From Ailurus styani (lineage: Eukaryota > Chordata > Mammalia > Carnivora > Ailuridae), in assembly GCA_002007465.1 (NCBI GenBank), contig LNAC01000232.1, positions 3,839,817 to 3,903,816 on the forward strand: DNA of 64,000 nt, read 5' to 3'. The translations under genes were made by a program, and so were the position numbers. The notes below the pieces were generated by a model. The model had not been told where the DNA came from. It searched no databases and saw only the letters and a program-made list of their open reading frames with translations. Of this stretch, positions 13,100-26,002 are shown one piece after another; the first letter of the stretch is position 1; every line of letters begins with the position of its first letter.

Positions 13100-13740
13100 A
13101 ATGAATTAAGACCAGGACCACCAGAGAAAAAATGGCAAGGAGAAAGAGTACATAATTTACAGAAGATATAAAAATGGCCAAATAAACAAGTGTCAGTACA
13201 CTAAACTCACTAGTTACCAGAAAAAGAACAAACTTAAATAATTTCTCAACTATCAGAATGACAAACATTAAAAATACTGACATCCTCATATGCTGTTAGT
13301 GGAGAGTGTAAATTCATATCAAGTTTCTAAAGAGCAAGTCTGGAAACGTGTTGAATTTTTAAATGTATATACCCTTTGACTTACCGATTACTTCTAGAAA
13401 TTTATCCTGAAGAGGAAAACAGAATACACACACAGATTTATACACCTTGTATAAGGCTGTTTGTTGCAACATTATTTATAATATTGTTAGTTGGAGGTAA
13501 TGTAAATGCTTATAAATATGGAATTGGTTAAATAAATTACAAAGGCATACCATATGAGAATAAAAAGTTACAATGAAGATTTATGTTCATTGCTATTAAA
13601 AGATATTCAGGCCTCATTTAAAAAATATATAACCTAATTTATGTAAAACATTAAGTGGTTTATTTTGACAAATGATTTTAAGACAATGAAATGATAATAG
13701 CCGGGTTTTTTTGGAGCATCAGAAAGGAGCTCCATATTGA
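13100..13740 (+). repeat. Old L1 3'-end remnant, sense
   Basis: The typical L1 ORF2-end and 3' UTR wording is present: 'ttatcctgaagaggaaaaca', 'tgttgcaacattatttataa' and 'ggttaaataaattacaaagg'. It is degraded and non-coding. Confidence 0.6.
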
Positions 13741-14814
13741 ATGTACATCCTGACTGTAAGCCTCATTTCAGAAATTTTAAGAGAAAGAAATATGCGTAAG
13801 AGTACAAGGAAATAAGATATAGCTCTATTTCTCCAATATTAGGAACAAATAAAAAACATCAGGAGGGATGTTCACCCAAACAGTGACACTGTTTTTATCT
13901 TATTTATAGGGTTTCACACGACTTTTATGTTCGTCAGTAAAATTTCTCTAGTTTTAAATTTTATTTTATAAGTGTCATTTTAAAATAAATCAACAAGGAC
14001 ATTCTGAGTTCAACAACAACAACAACAACTGTATGACACCTCTAGGCACACCACTTCTCTGGCCAGGGTAAAATCTTGCTTTATCATGTAGTAAAAAACA
14101 TGAGCACATGAACAGTCGTTCTAGAAAATGTGAAGACACTGACAGTAGCCTCCCAGGATTCTAGGTCTGAGCTTGAGTTGCTGCCAAGTGCTCTGAGTGC
14201 TCAGCCACCAAACCATCAGGCTTTCTAGCCTGCAACGTCTCCTGGCAGGTGCTGTGCGCCAGCAGCCTGAGGTCTAGCTGCTGGAATGCCCTGGAAGGGA
14301 AGCATCCTTGCAGAGCTGCACAACATCCTCCCCAGTTCGGCAGCACCGCCTGGGGCACTGGCCTTTTGTTTCAGCAATGGAGTGAGTCAGTGGGAACAGG
14401 AAACACCCCCCAGGACAGGACTATGGTGAGTCAGGTGGAGCAGGACCCAGGACAGCAAGGAGTGGCCGCCTGGCTGGTGGCCCAAGAGCCAAGCCGGCCC
14501 TGAGGACAGCAGGGAGGGCACAGCTCTCCCCTGAACAGGCCTCACAAGAACTAAACTTCTTTCTTCTCTCAATTACTCCAACCTTCAGGTGCTTTTCATC
14601 TTCCCATTGCCCAGAGATGTGTCCGGTTCTTCTAACCTCCACCCTAAAGAGAACATTTATTGGGGAACAGTCATACCTATCTCCTTAATCTCTTTAGAAT
14701 GGGAAAGGGGTTAGGTGAAGCTCCTTTAGGTCACAGGTGCAATAACTGGCCTGGTTTTAGGGCCAGGGTGAACATCCTCGAACAGCCTCTCTTACATGAC
14801 CTAAAAAACAGACA

Positions 14815-16080
<1,266 letters not shown>

Positions 16081-16189
16081 AAAAAACAGACAGAGTTGAT
16101 TTCTGATGCAGAGGTGGGTGGTGAGGTGGTGGGAGAGAGAAAAATCAAATTGAGTTATACAGAGACTATATATAGCACAACAGAATCAG

Positions 16190-16310
16190 TAAACGGACTG
16201 GGCCTGTAACCTCCGTCAGTGGAACCTGAGCAAGGGACTGAGCCTTATTTTCCTCATCTACAAAATGGAAAGAACATCTGTCCTTTCTATTTCAAAACAT
16301 TAGGAGTTAG
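16190..16310 (+). repeat. MIR fragment, sense
   Basis: The core 'gagccttattttcctcatct' followed by 'acaaaatggaaagaac' is the MIR 'tttcctcatctgtaaaatgg' motif. Only the central portion survives. Confidence 0.65.
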
Positions 16311-16335
16311 GAATAACACAAAATTACACAAGTAA

Positions 16336-16429
16336 TCCCCCTCTCTCTCTCTGCTTGCCTCTCTGCCTCCTTGTGATCTCTCTCCCTCTGTGAAATAAAT
16401 AAATAAAATCTTTAAAAAAAAAAAAAAAA
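16336..16429 (+). mobile_element. 5'-truncated Can-SINE with perfect TSD
   Basis: Only the 3' 94 bp of a Can-SINE is present: CT-rich part, ctgcttgcctctctgcctcc, gtgaaataaataaataaaat and a long A tail. The tRNA-like head is missing. An exact 15-bp TSD, aaattacacaagtaa, is at 16321-16335 and 16430-16444, so the truncation happened at insertion. Confidence 0.95.
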
Positions 16430-17641
16430 AAATTACACAAGTAAAAGTGCTTTGTAACCTGAAATTATTACTTCATCTGTGGTATTTGGAGAGGAAGTAC
16501 TTTGTTGTACTATAGAAAATGCACTTGACCACAGCTGAGTATGCTGCAAGAAACTGGTGAATACGTATTGAATTGTTTGGAGAAAAACAGAACCAATACC
16601 CTTGGTAAAACAGAGAAAAGATCCAATATGGCAATGCCTGACAAGATGATCTATTTCAGAGTTTAAAAAAATATATACGCTGGGGAGAAGAAGAAGGCAT
16701 GAGAAACCTTCCCCCCGCACGTTATTTCATAAGCACGAGACAATCATCTTCAGGAAAGTGAACACGTGTTGAAGAAACGCCGCGATATTGCATCTGTACT
16801 ATACGTTATCTAGCACGTACAGACTGCCAGGGAAATGTTCTCCGTCCTAGTTCAACTGCCTCCTATCTTTCCACAAGTAGAGCAAGGACACAAACCCAAG
16901 GCAACACAACAGAAAGTGACACCGTCAATTACAGCAAAGGTCTGGATTCCAAAGTTAAGCTTCCCAGGAAATATCTAGCTCGGCCTCTTAACTGCAGAGA
17001 CTCTAAGAGCTGCACAAGGCAACAGATTAAAATGCTGACATTAAACTCAATGAAAAAAATTCAAGACCCAAGACAGTCATTGCTGGTGTCCAAACTACAG
17101 AAATCCTTTATTTAGTCTGTGTCATCACGAGGGGAGGGAAGTTTTCTGATAATGGATGTTGACCCCCGAGTACCAAAAGGCTTTTTAAACATCCTGTTCC
17201 GAATATAGAGCTTATCAATTAGTTTTCATAACTCCCTGTCTTCTTGAAGAGTCTTCCTTAACATTAATCTGGCCTTTTTATTTTTAAAGGTATCAATATA
17301 AACATGCGCTACCATCCACTGCTACTTAGAGCTACGCCCTCTGGAATCAGGTGTCTGTCCCTGATCAACCAGAGATCCTACACGGTCATATTTTAATTCT
17401 TCTACCTCCTAACTCCCCATCAGCTGTCATTTGACAGTTTTCATCAGCGTCATTCCTACATTTTGCCTCATTTTACACTCAGTCCATGTCGGTGGCTCCA
17501 AGGGGCTCCTAATAAAGGACACGTGCGTGGGCTCTGTGAGCGTCCCCAGCTGCTCGGAAAGGCTGCAGTTGCTTCAAATGCAATGTTCAGCTAAATGAGG
17601 TCCTTCCACATAAACTCGATGTCAGGCACAATTGTCCTTAC

Positions 17642-17737
17642 CTCCATAACTGTAGAAAGCATCTTTTTCTCTCCTTCCAATTACAGTTCCCAAGATCTCC
17701 ACCTGCTTTATTGGGTGCCCCTTGTAAAAAAATACAC
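17642..17737 (-). CDS. STN1: STN1 coding exon C2 (OB-fold beta strands)
   Basis: This 96-nt exon encodes about residues 45-76: the split Gly, then [20 protein letters not shown] and [11 protein letters not shown], matching human STN1 with conservative changes. The minus-strand acceptor is taatttcag before 17737 and the donor is gtaagg after 17642. It is phase 1 in and phase 1 out. It is too short to appear as a long open frame and was found by homology and splice signals. It supplies the first strands of the OB-fold that binds single-stranded DNA and pairs with TEN1. Confidence 0.95.
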
Positions 17738-18198
17738 CTGAAATTAAAAAAAAAAAAAATCAGTCATTGACAAACGGCAGGCCCCAAGAAATTCAGATGT
17801 CTTGTCCTTAAGGGTCCGGAGTAGAAAGTCTGGTTTTAATGAAGCTTGTACTAATGCAGAAAAGAGAAAGCCAAAGTTGCCCAACTAGATTTGGTTAAGA
17901 TTCTTTCCACTTGTGAAAATGAAATGTGCCTCCTTGTGGACCTCTCACAACGGGCCTGAAAACAATCACTAGATTATGAGACCAAATCTATTTTGAGGGA
18001 CTGCAAAAGAGAGGAAATCACAAGAAAGGCTCCTTTGACTTTTTTTCCTAGTGCTTTTCTAGGAAGCCAGTCATCATTTCTATGAATTAACAGTGATTTT
18101 TTTTAACAGAGAAGATAATCAGTTTACAAACAAAAACAAAAACAAACAAACAAACAAAAACGCTGTTCTTTGGAGCCAGCAGATAATAACTCAAAAAC

Positions 18199-18384
18199 TT
18201 TTTTTAAAATTTATTTATTTGCGAGAGAGGAAGAGAGAGCACGTGTATGCAAGTGAGTGGGGGGGGGAGGGGCAGAGGGAGAGAATCTTCCCGATGCCAG
18301 GCTCAGTCCCACAATCCATGAGATCATGACTTGAGCCGAAACCAAAAGCCAAGTTGCATGCTAAAATGGAGCCATCCAGGTGCC
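18199..18384 (-). mobile_element. Can-SINE, diverged, minus orientation
   Basis: The element runs from tttttttaaaatttatttattt, through gagagagg-rich sequence, to gagccatccaggtgcc. The A-box side is diverged (aaaatggagccatcc). The flanks aaaaacttt and ccaaactt suggest a weak TSD. Confidence 0.85.
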
Positions 18385-21345
18385 TCCCAAACTTCTCTTT
18401 TTAAAAATTATTTTCCAAACCCAGAGGACAGATCGAGCAGGCAGGTTCCCGCCAGAGGAGAAACCTGAGAGAATAAACCTTACATGCCTTTTTTGGACCT
18501 GGGAAGGGACACAGACAGAGGGACTCCTGGCGTCAGGGACTCCCTGATTCCACTCCCAGGTCCCAGCGCTGTCCTGGCCCCTGCAGAGCTTCCCAACTGC
18601 AGCCCCCCGACATCCTGACCCTTTTGGCGTAAGCTACTTGCAAGTGGACCTGCCTCCTGCAGCTCCTGAGTCCAGACTAAATCTTCTCCAGCCTGTTTTT
18701 TCCCCCATGATGGCTGAATTCTTTACTTGCAGAATGGCTATAACCGTTTAAGTGGTAATTTCCTTTTTAAATAAAGATCTGACCTGTAAACAAACATTCA
18801 TCAGCACAGACATTTGGCCACCTCCTCCCTCCCCACCAAGCCTGGTCAGAGCCTCTGTTCTCCACATCCATGGGGTTGGGGGTGGGACAGACCTGTGGCC
18901 TGAACACTGATGCCCTTCAAAGCCCCCAGACTGGCCTCTGCTGATGGCTCTCTTGTATCCCATGTGGATAAGGGGGCTGGGGACGAGTCACTCATGGAGA
19001 GTCCCAGAGGATGGATAAGGAGGCTCTGAGCCCCAGACAGCTGGAGAGTGTAGGAGAGTTAGATGTGGTTGGAAGGAAAAAAAACGGTGGCGATTTAGCC
19101 TAAAGAAGGGCCCTCTCCCCGGCAGGGCATACTTCTAAAGATGACTTGGTGGGTTAGAGACCATGCCCGGGGCAACCTTGGGGGCCATGAGCTAAAATGG
19201 CAGGACCACACAAGGCAAGGAGCCGGAGTCACTGTGTCATCCCCGAAGGAGGGTCACCCTCTTCCAGAAACACACTGGCTGAATTCCAGATTGAATGGGG
19301 ACACACTGGTTCCACAGAAAATCCATGCAATTTTAAGAGCAGGACAGTCCTAATCGACTTCTCCTGAGTTCTTAGGATTGATATCCAGGTTCCTTAGTTA
19401 CTACTTTTGGTGAGACCCTTGGGGCCTTTGCCCCCACCTGCCTGCACTAACCAAATACAAAGGGAAATGGGCAACTTCAGAGGGACAGCCCTGCAGGACC
19501 GTGGCAGGCAAGCTCAGACTTCTCAGCGGCAGAAAGAAGTCTAAATCGGGAGACGATGAGCTTCCCCTAGGGATCTGAGCACAGAGTCCTCCGCCGAAGT
19601 GTACCCCAGCACCACGGCCTGACCTGCTTGTGTGCAGAGAAGAGCTATGGCGTGGCACTGCTGGATCTGCTATAGGGCCAGGGAGGCTTAGAGTGGCCTG
19701 AGCTCCAGGCTGTTCTCTGGCTGCAGCCAGCCCTTTCTGCTTCCCCAAATGCACTGGACAGGTAATAACACTTTCTATTTGTGCACTGAGCAAAGTTAGA
19801 GAGAACCGTTTTCTAGAACCTGACTGGCCTTCCCTTACCCCATCTCAATGGCTGGTCCGTCCTGGTTGCCAGGCATTTGTTGGAATTAGAGACAGAACAC
19901 TCCACAGGCTTCCGTGCGGTCAGTTGCGGGCCCCAGAACATTAGTAGTAGGAAGCAGAACTATGGAGGCCCCTGGACCCACTGGAGGGCCCACCGCCTAT
20001 CCCTGAAATGTCTTCCCAGCCGGTCCTGGAGCCACTACGGGGTGCTCTGCTGGTGACGTCTGGAAACTCAAGATAGTCCTGGGACTCTGTGGGTTTCCCT
20101 GGGACACCCTGATTATGTGCTGCTGTGGTGGTTTTTATAGTAAAGAGCTGACACACTTTGAGAAGGGGAACAGAGCTAGCCAAAAGATGTTCTGCCTGTG
20201 AGGAAGCATATGAAAACGGGGATAAAAAGACAGGACGCAAGCCTGTGAGGGTCCTCAAGTCACCTGCGATGGAGGCCAACCCTCTAAAGTTACCAATTGT
20301 GTCGGGCCACTCAATAAAAATCTGAACAGGTCTTCACTTGAGGACACAACAGACTCTCTCAAAGAAAGCACAGAAAACGGAGCTCCCTAAACTTTTATCT
20401 TCTACAGTGATAATAGTTTACCTTCAAGCGCAGACAGAGTCACTCAAAGATGCCAAAAATCCTTCCAATCTCAAAAGATTGATGCAGAGAATATCTCTAA
20501 AGCATCTCTGAACAAAGGAGAACAAATTCAGAGGAAAATAATACATGGGTCAGAGAAAATCAAATGAGGAGAAAACACAGTGCTTGGGATTAGAGAAGAC
20601 ACGTGTCCACCTGCAGGGAAACATGAACTACACATATCAGAAGTGTAACCCACGAGAAGACGGCTGAAGGGACGGACAAGAATTGGAGAGGATCACTTCC
20701 TTCTATCAATACAAGATTCTCTTATATGACAGAAGAGATTAAAAAAAGTTGGATGGCGGCTCTGCCGACTGAAGGAAAGTTCAGGAAGCAAACAACAGAA
20801 AACAACCCAAACAACAGACACTGATGGGGGAGTTCAAGCTGAAGCCTTCCCCATGCAGTCCTTCTGTTCCTGCGGCCTCTGTTCCACACACAGCCCCCAA
20901 CTGGGGGATCCCCTGGACCATCAGGTCCCCAGGAAGGAGGAGGGTCATGTGGGGAGGGTTCAGGGACCCTGGGCCACACAGGGAGGTCTGAATCAGCTTT
21001 CACGCCAGCCCATCCCCGAATAGCCAGCACCACAGCAAGACATTTGTCTGGTTTCTCTCTTTGAAAAGTACTTTTTATATATCTCTTTTTAGTCTGCCAG
21101 AATTTAATTGATGTCCAGTAATATTCAAATGTTTAAGATGATAATTTTCATGTAATTCTTATGAATACACTATTTCCACTTCATCGGACCCTCTAGGATT
21201 AGATAATATAAGTATTGGATTTTGATTTAAACATCAGATCCACTATTTATCCCATTACTAAAGTCTGACATGGATATTTAGAATAATAAAGACTATTCCT
21301 GTATGCTATAAACAAAAAGATAAAGCAAAAAAGACCCCAAAACTG

Positions 21346-21520
21346 GGCACCTGGGTGGCTCAGTTGGTTAAGCAGCCAACTCCTGATTCTGGCTCAGGTC
21401 ATGATCTCACAGGGGTGAGGTCTCATGGGCCCTGTGCTCAGCAGGGAATCTACTTGAAGATTCTCGCCCTCTGCCCCTCCCCCAACTCTCCCTCTCTCAC
21501 AAATCTTTTTTTAAAAAAAA
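21346..21520 (+). mobile_element. Can-SINE, plus orientation
   Basis: The head is gggcacctgggtggctcag, the body atgatctcacaggggtgag, and the tail 'caaatctttttttaaaaaaa' without an AAAT array. The TSD is aagaccccaaaact and aagatcccaaaacc. Confidence 0.92.
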
Positions 21521-21799
21521 AGATCCCAAAACCTATAAACACCACCACCACCACCACAAACTTCATAATATTTTTTCATAACATTTTCTATTAGTTTAAA
21601 TTTGCATATTAGTTTAGAGGAGCTGACATTTTGCAACCATTTTGCAAGACAATTCTGACGGATGGCCAATACACAGAGTAAGGTCAAATTTCAAGTCAAG
21701 GGCACAGTCTCCCACAAAATTGCTTTCTTCACTCATCAGCCCTGAATATGGGCATTCTCAAGGCACCCACACGTCTGACTAACTGGCTACAACTTCGGG

Positions 21800-22310
21800 G
21801 GGGGTCCTACAACTCTCTCAGCTTTGGTGATTTGTTAGAATGGGACACAACTCAGGAAGGTACTAGGCTTATGACTACAGTTTTATAATGAAGGGTACAA
21901 ATCAGGACTCACTAACTAAAGAGATGCATTGGACAAGGTCTTGAGTCTAAGCACAAAGCTTCCACACCCACAGAACACATCACCCTCCTGACAAATCAAT
22001 GTATGATTACCAACCAGGAAAATTCACCTGAGCCTTGGTGTCCAGAGTTTTTATTTGGGTTTCATTATGCAGGCATGACTGAATCATTGGCCACATGACA
22101 ACTCAATCTCTAGCCTGCTCCTTTCCCCAGGGGTCGGGCTGATGTCACCTGGCTGGAAATCCCAGCCAGTCCTCTAATCACTTGGCTGTTCTTTCAGGCA
22201 TGGACAAACCCTATCCTCAAACCAAACCAAAAACAACAATGAAAACAACACAGAAATAAAAACCCAGACTAGGGGAATTTCCCAGCCCTAGAGCCCTACA
22301 GTATAATCTC
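21800..22310 (-). repeat. Old LTR-like interspersed repeat, family not determined
   Basis: The phrases 'tttcattatgcaggcatgac', 'tgaatcattggccacatgac' and 'agtcctctaatcacttggct' recur in a common mammalian LTR-type repeat ('attacgtaggcatgattgat ... aaatcattggcca'). There is no open reading frame. Orientation and family are tentative. Confidence 0.45.
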
Positions 22311-22599
22311 AAGAGGATCAGTCTCGTGCAATTATGGTTGGTGCCTGCTTCAAGCATGATGTTTCATTTTAAAAACTGTTAGAGTCAGCAGTTAGGTTTT
22401 TTAACAGGATGCCTGGAGGCCAGCAAAGGGGAGTCATGGCCAGCACAAAACCCCGCTCCTCCAAAAAATCCCTCCCCAAGAAATAAATATTCCACTCCCT
22501 AATGAACGACTGTCAGTAAAAGACAGGAACCCAAAACCCAGGATGCAGATCTCCCTTGAGCTCACCTCCTCTCAACATCTTGAGAACGTGCTCTCACTT

Positions 22600-22830
22600 C
22601 ATTTTTTTAAAATTTTCTTTAAATTCAATTTATTAGCATATCGTATATTATTGGTTTCAGAGGCAGAGTTCAGTGATTCATCAGTTGCATACAATACCCA
22701 GTGCTCATCGCATCACATGCCCTCCTTTACGCCCATCACACAGTTACCCGATCCCTCCACCCCACCTCCCCTCCACCAATCCTCAGTTTGATTCCTAACG
22801 TTAAGAGTCTCTAATGGTTTGTCTCCCTCT
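22600..22830 (-). mobile_element. Carnivore L1 3' end, antisense
   Basis: The antisense 3' UTR is clear: 'atattattggtttcagaggc', 'acccagtgctcatcgcatca' and 'gttaagagtctctaatggtt'. It is 5'-truncated and non-coding. Confidence 0.8.
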
Positions 22831-23694
22831 GTATCAAGGGTATACTCTCACTTTAATAAACTTTCCAATTTGCATCGCTCAACCCTTGTGTCTGGTGTCT
22901 CCTTGAATTCCTTCTTGCAATGGGACCAAAAGCCTCTGGAAACATCTCTGGGAAAGAATGGATGGAAGTCTCAGGGTCAGGAGTCTCCCCAGTCCACCTG
23001 GCAACAAAATCACATCTATAACAGTATTACCAGTGACCTAGCGAAGACCACCAGGATTCGTTTCCCTTGGTTGGCTGTTAATACATCATAAAGTAAGTCC
23101 TTTACCCACAGGAAGAGTTAAGCCCCTATCACGCCCTGATACTTCCTTGAGCCCCTCCATAAGGTCTTTCTTTCAAATCCAAGAAAGCACTGGCATTTGG
23201 TGTGAATTACTTTCTTCCTGAGATGAGCTAGGAAGGATACCAGCCTGTTCTGGAAAATGGACAACTGTGGGGGAGGACGGCTGCCTTCCAAGAAAAAAAC
23301 AAAAAACCAAACGCAGACCATTTCCAACAATAATTAGGAAACCAAGGTGTGGTGAAAAATCTGCACACAAGGCTTTAGAATAAGGTCCTCCAAATATATT
23401 TGTACATAGAACTGGAAACGCACAAAACATCCTCTCGCTAAAACCGTGCATACTTGAGCTTCTTGACTACTTCTGACACACAGCTTGCTATTCATTCAAA
23501 ACAGGAGAGTTTAACCAAACTTTTCACACAGCACAGTAAACATGTGAAGATCCATACACAGCTATGTGAATTATTTAAATCGACCCCAAATTAAATGTTA
23601 TGTTTCTAGGTATGAAGAACCTATCTTTAGTAACCATCTTTTAAAAAAAAAAGATTTCTTTAACTTTACATTTATAATGCTTTGTTGCTCCAAT

Positions 23695-23830
23695 TACTCT
23701 TCTTTTGAGGGCGTACCACATGCCAGGCACAGTTCTAAGCACTGGAATTATGTAGATGAATAAGGCAGATAATGTCTTTCCTCTCAGGGAGTTTATATTA
23801 CTTGGTTCTGATTAGATGAAAACAAAACAA
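23695..23830 (-). repeat. L2- or MIR-like fragment
   Basis: The stretch 'accacatgccaggcacagtt' followed by 'ctaagcactggaattatgta' and 'ctctcagggagtttatatta' is the motif series found at L2 and MIR 3' ends. It cannot be assigned between the two by eye. Confidence 0.5.
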
Positions 23831-24317
23831 GAAAATCAGGCCTGGTTAATCCCCATTTTTACAAAGAAGACACCTAAGCTTTGCAGGTGAGTCACATGTC
23901 CAGGCCAGGTAAGAGGCACTGTTAGGAAGGGGAACAAGGCCTAGAGATGTCTGGTCCAGTGAGCTTTCCACCAACAGCTGTCCCACAGAGAAAAACAATT
24001 GAGCATGTTAAAATTTTAAAGACCTCAAAGCCAGACCAAAAAACCCAAAACAAAACAAAAAACAAAAAACCCCAAACATTCCAGGGTACAAAGGTTACTT
24101 CCCCAGGCATTTACTTAAAAAAATAAAAATAAGATTTAGACTCTTTAACTTGCACAGAAAGTATTCATTTGAGAGTCCACACTAGGTCATTTTCAGAGCC
24201 TGCGGCAGGGAGGGTTCTCCTGAAAGCCACTAAGCCCCAGCCTCCGGCAGCTCTGGAGAAAGAAGGATGAGGTGCAGGTGCAGCCCCGGGCATCCTCCAG
24301 GCCCACCAGCCACATAC

Positions 24318-24481
24318 CTGGTACCTGGCGGGACTCCTTCAAGTCCAGGATATCCCCGATGTAGAGTTTTGCAAAGGCTAGAAACACAGGATCCAAACCC
24401 CACAAGAGGGAAGGGGTCTCCTCTTCACATTGGCTGGATTCAGGCTGCATCGGGAAGCTGGGGTTTGGCTTGCAGCCAGCC
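24318..24481 (-). CDS. STN1: STN1 coding exon C1 with start codon (N-terminus) and 5' UTR end
   Basis: This is the first coding exon. The ATG is at 24448-24450 (minus strand), giving 133 nt of coding sequence to the donor gtatgt after 24318. The peptide starts [20 protein letters not shown] and continues [20 protein letters not shown] and RQVPG, matching the human STN1 N-terminus almost exactly, which fixes the start. A likely acceptor is agcctttcag before 24481, so about 31 nt of 5' UTR belong to this exon; the long open frame upstream of the ATG is intron. The full protein acts with CTC1 and TEN1 in the CST complex, which binds single-stranded DNA, stimulates polymerase alpha-primase and fills in the telomeric C-strand. 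The base at -3 is C, a weak initiation context. Confidence 0.95.
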
Positions 24482-24522
24482 CTGAAAGGCTCTGCGTCAC
24501 TGAGTGGAGGCTCTAGATGTGA

Positions 24523-24567
24523 GACCAAAAAAAAAAAAAAAAAAAATAAANAAAAAAAAAAAAAAAT
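24523..24567 (+). repeat. Poly-A tract with one ambiguous base
   Basis: About 45 bp of A with a single T and an N at 24551. On the STN1 strand it is a poly-T tract about 40 nt upstream of the presumed C1 acceptor. The ambiguous base shows that assembly or sequencing was uncertain here. Confidence 0.95.
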
Positions 24568-25006
24568 CAGTATGCGAGGCTTTAAAGAAATCGGCATGAC
24601 CCCGAAGCTGCTCCCCGGCGGCTATGCAGAACTCCGGGAGGGATAAAAGCAGGGGTCCAGGGCCTGGCAAACTCCCCCCACAGGCTTAGAGCACAAAGGC
24701 ATTCCTCAGGTAAGGACCTGGGCGTTCCTTATGGCTCACCCTCTGGAATCTCCTGTGCCCCACGGGACTGTTTCTCCTAACGGTTAAATGCTAACTTTCC
24801 ACCTTGGGGAGCTGTGTCCATACGGGCGTACCCTGAAACCGCTCTGATGGGCGGGGTCCGGGGAGGAATGGGCGCCCTCGTGTCCAAACACGAGGGGGTC
24901 AGAGTGGGTGGGACTGTGCGTCGCTCGGCCCCTGCACCTTCCGGTCTGGGGATGAGCCTGAGGAGAGGGGGGAAACGGAAACGAAAAGCAGACCCGCTCC
25001 AAGCCC

Positions 25007-25039
25007 CTCCCGCCGCGCTCCCGCCGCGCTCCCGCCGCC
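25007..25039 (+). repeat. 11-bp GC-rich tandem repeat, three copies
   Basis: The unit ctcccgccgcg occurs at 25007-25017 and 25018-25028, followed by ctcccgccgcc at 25029-25039. It lies 20 bp from the gap. Similar cccgccgcg text resumes on the far side of the gap. Confidence 0.95.
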
Positions 25040-25059
25040 AGCCCCCGGCCCGCAGGAGT

Positions 25060-25551
25060 NNNNNNNNNNNNNNNNNNNNNNNNNNNNNNNNNNNNNNNNN
25101 NNNNNNNNNNNNNNNNNNNNNNNNNNNNNNNNNNNNNNNNNNNNNNNNNNNNNNNNNNNNNNNNNNNNNNNNNNNNNNNNNNNNNNNNNNNNNNNNNNNN
25201 NNNNNNNNNNNNNNNNNNNNNNNNNNNNNNNNNNNNNNNNNNNNNNNNNNNNNNNNNNNNNNNNNNNNNNNNNNNNNNNNNNNNNNNNNNNNNNNNNNNN
25301 NNNNNNNNNNNNNNNNNNNNNNNNNNNNNNNNNNNNNNNNNNNNNNNNNNNNNNNNNNNNNNNNNNNNNNNNNNNNNNNNNNNNNNNNNNNNNNNNNNNN
25401 NNNNNNNNNNNNNNNNNNNNNNNNNNNNNNNNNNNNNNNNNNNNNNNNNNNNNNNNNNNNNNNNNNNNNNNNNNNNNNNNNNNNNNNNNNNNNNNNNNNN
25501 NNNNNNNNNNNNNNNNNNNNNNNNNNNNNNNNNNNNNNNNNNNNNNNNNNN
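25060..25551. other. Assembly gap (492 N)
   Basis: An uninterrupted run of N inside the STN1 CpG island. The long translated frames that cross it are artefacts. Confidence 1.
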
Positions 25552-25982
25552 CCCGCCGCGCCCGCCGCCCCGCCCCGTTCCGGCGAGGCCCCGCCCCCAG
25601 CTCGCCGGCAGGTGGCGGCCGGGGTGTCCGGCGTCCGTGCGGCCCAGGCGGTCGTCGGGTCCCACCACCCGGCCTTCGTGGGCCTCCGCTGGAGCACGGA
25701 GCCCCAATCTCTGAGGCCTGGGACCTGACTCTGCAATTCCTGCAGCCCAGACCTCATCCTCCCAAGTCTCCCTTTCACCCTGCCCCCCGCTGGTGGTAGG
25801 ATGCTGAGTCAGGACCCCCAGGAGGCTGGGGCTGGCTCCTGCGTGGGGCGCGGGGCCTGGGGGAGTAAGGGACAGTTGGTTCCTGGTGTAGTAAGTGAAC
25901 AAATAAAAAACGCGGCACCAAGAGCAGGGGTACCCTGTGGCATATTTTAAACGTTTATTTACACTTGGTGAGTGATCTGCTA

Positions 25983-26002
25983 ACACACACACACACACAC
26001 AC
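25983..26002 (+). repeat. (CA)n short microsatellite
   Basis: About ten AC units just outside the CpG island. Confidence 0.9.

Larger units (their letters stand above)
17738..24317 (-). other. STN1: STN1 intron between C1 and C2
   Basis: A 6,580-bp intron. It contains Can-SINEs at 18199-18384 and 21346-21520, an old LTR-like element (21800-22310), an L1 3' end (22600-22830) and an L2- or MIR-like piece (23695-23830). The 2.9 kb from 18390 to 21340 is largely free of recognisable repeats, with no convincing exon or ORF. Nothing is recognised in 22830-23690. Confidence 0.85.
24830..25860 (-). promoter_or_regulatory. STN1: CpG island, presumed STN1 promoter and non-coding first exon
   Basis: This CpG- and GC-rich block lies immediately upstream of STN1 exon C1. 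It contains several CCGCCC or GGGCGG Sp1-type boxes (for example near 25565-25595) and no TATA box. STN1 has a non-coding first exon in human, so exon 1 is expected here, but its boundaries cannot be placed because half the island is an assembly gap. Confidence 0.8.

Noticed and set aside
22543..23091. ORFs of 82 and 90 codons near an L1 end
   Set aside because: The first lies in antisense L1 3' UTR. The second has no recognisable domain or splice context.
24451..24597. In-frame upstream extension of STN1 exon C1
   Set aside because: The extension runs through a poly-T tract and a likely splice acceptor. Human STN1 starts at the MQP methionine.
24777..25998. Open frames of 304-404 codons across the CpG island
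   Set aside because: They are open only because 492 Ns carry no stops. The flanking text is promoter and 5' region.
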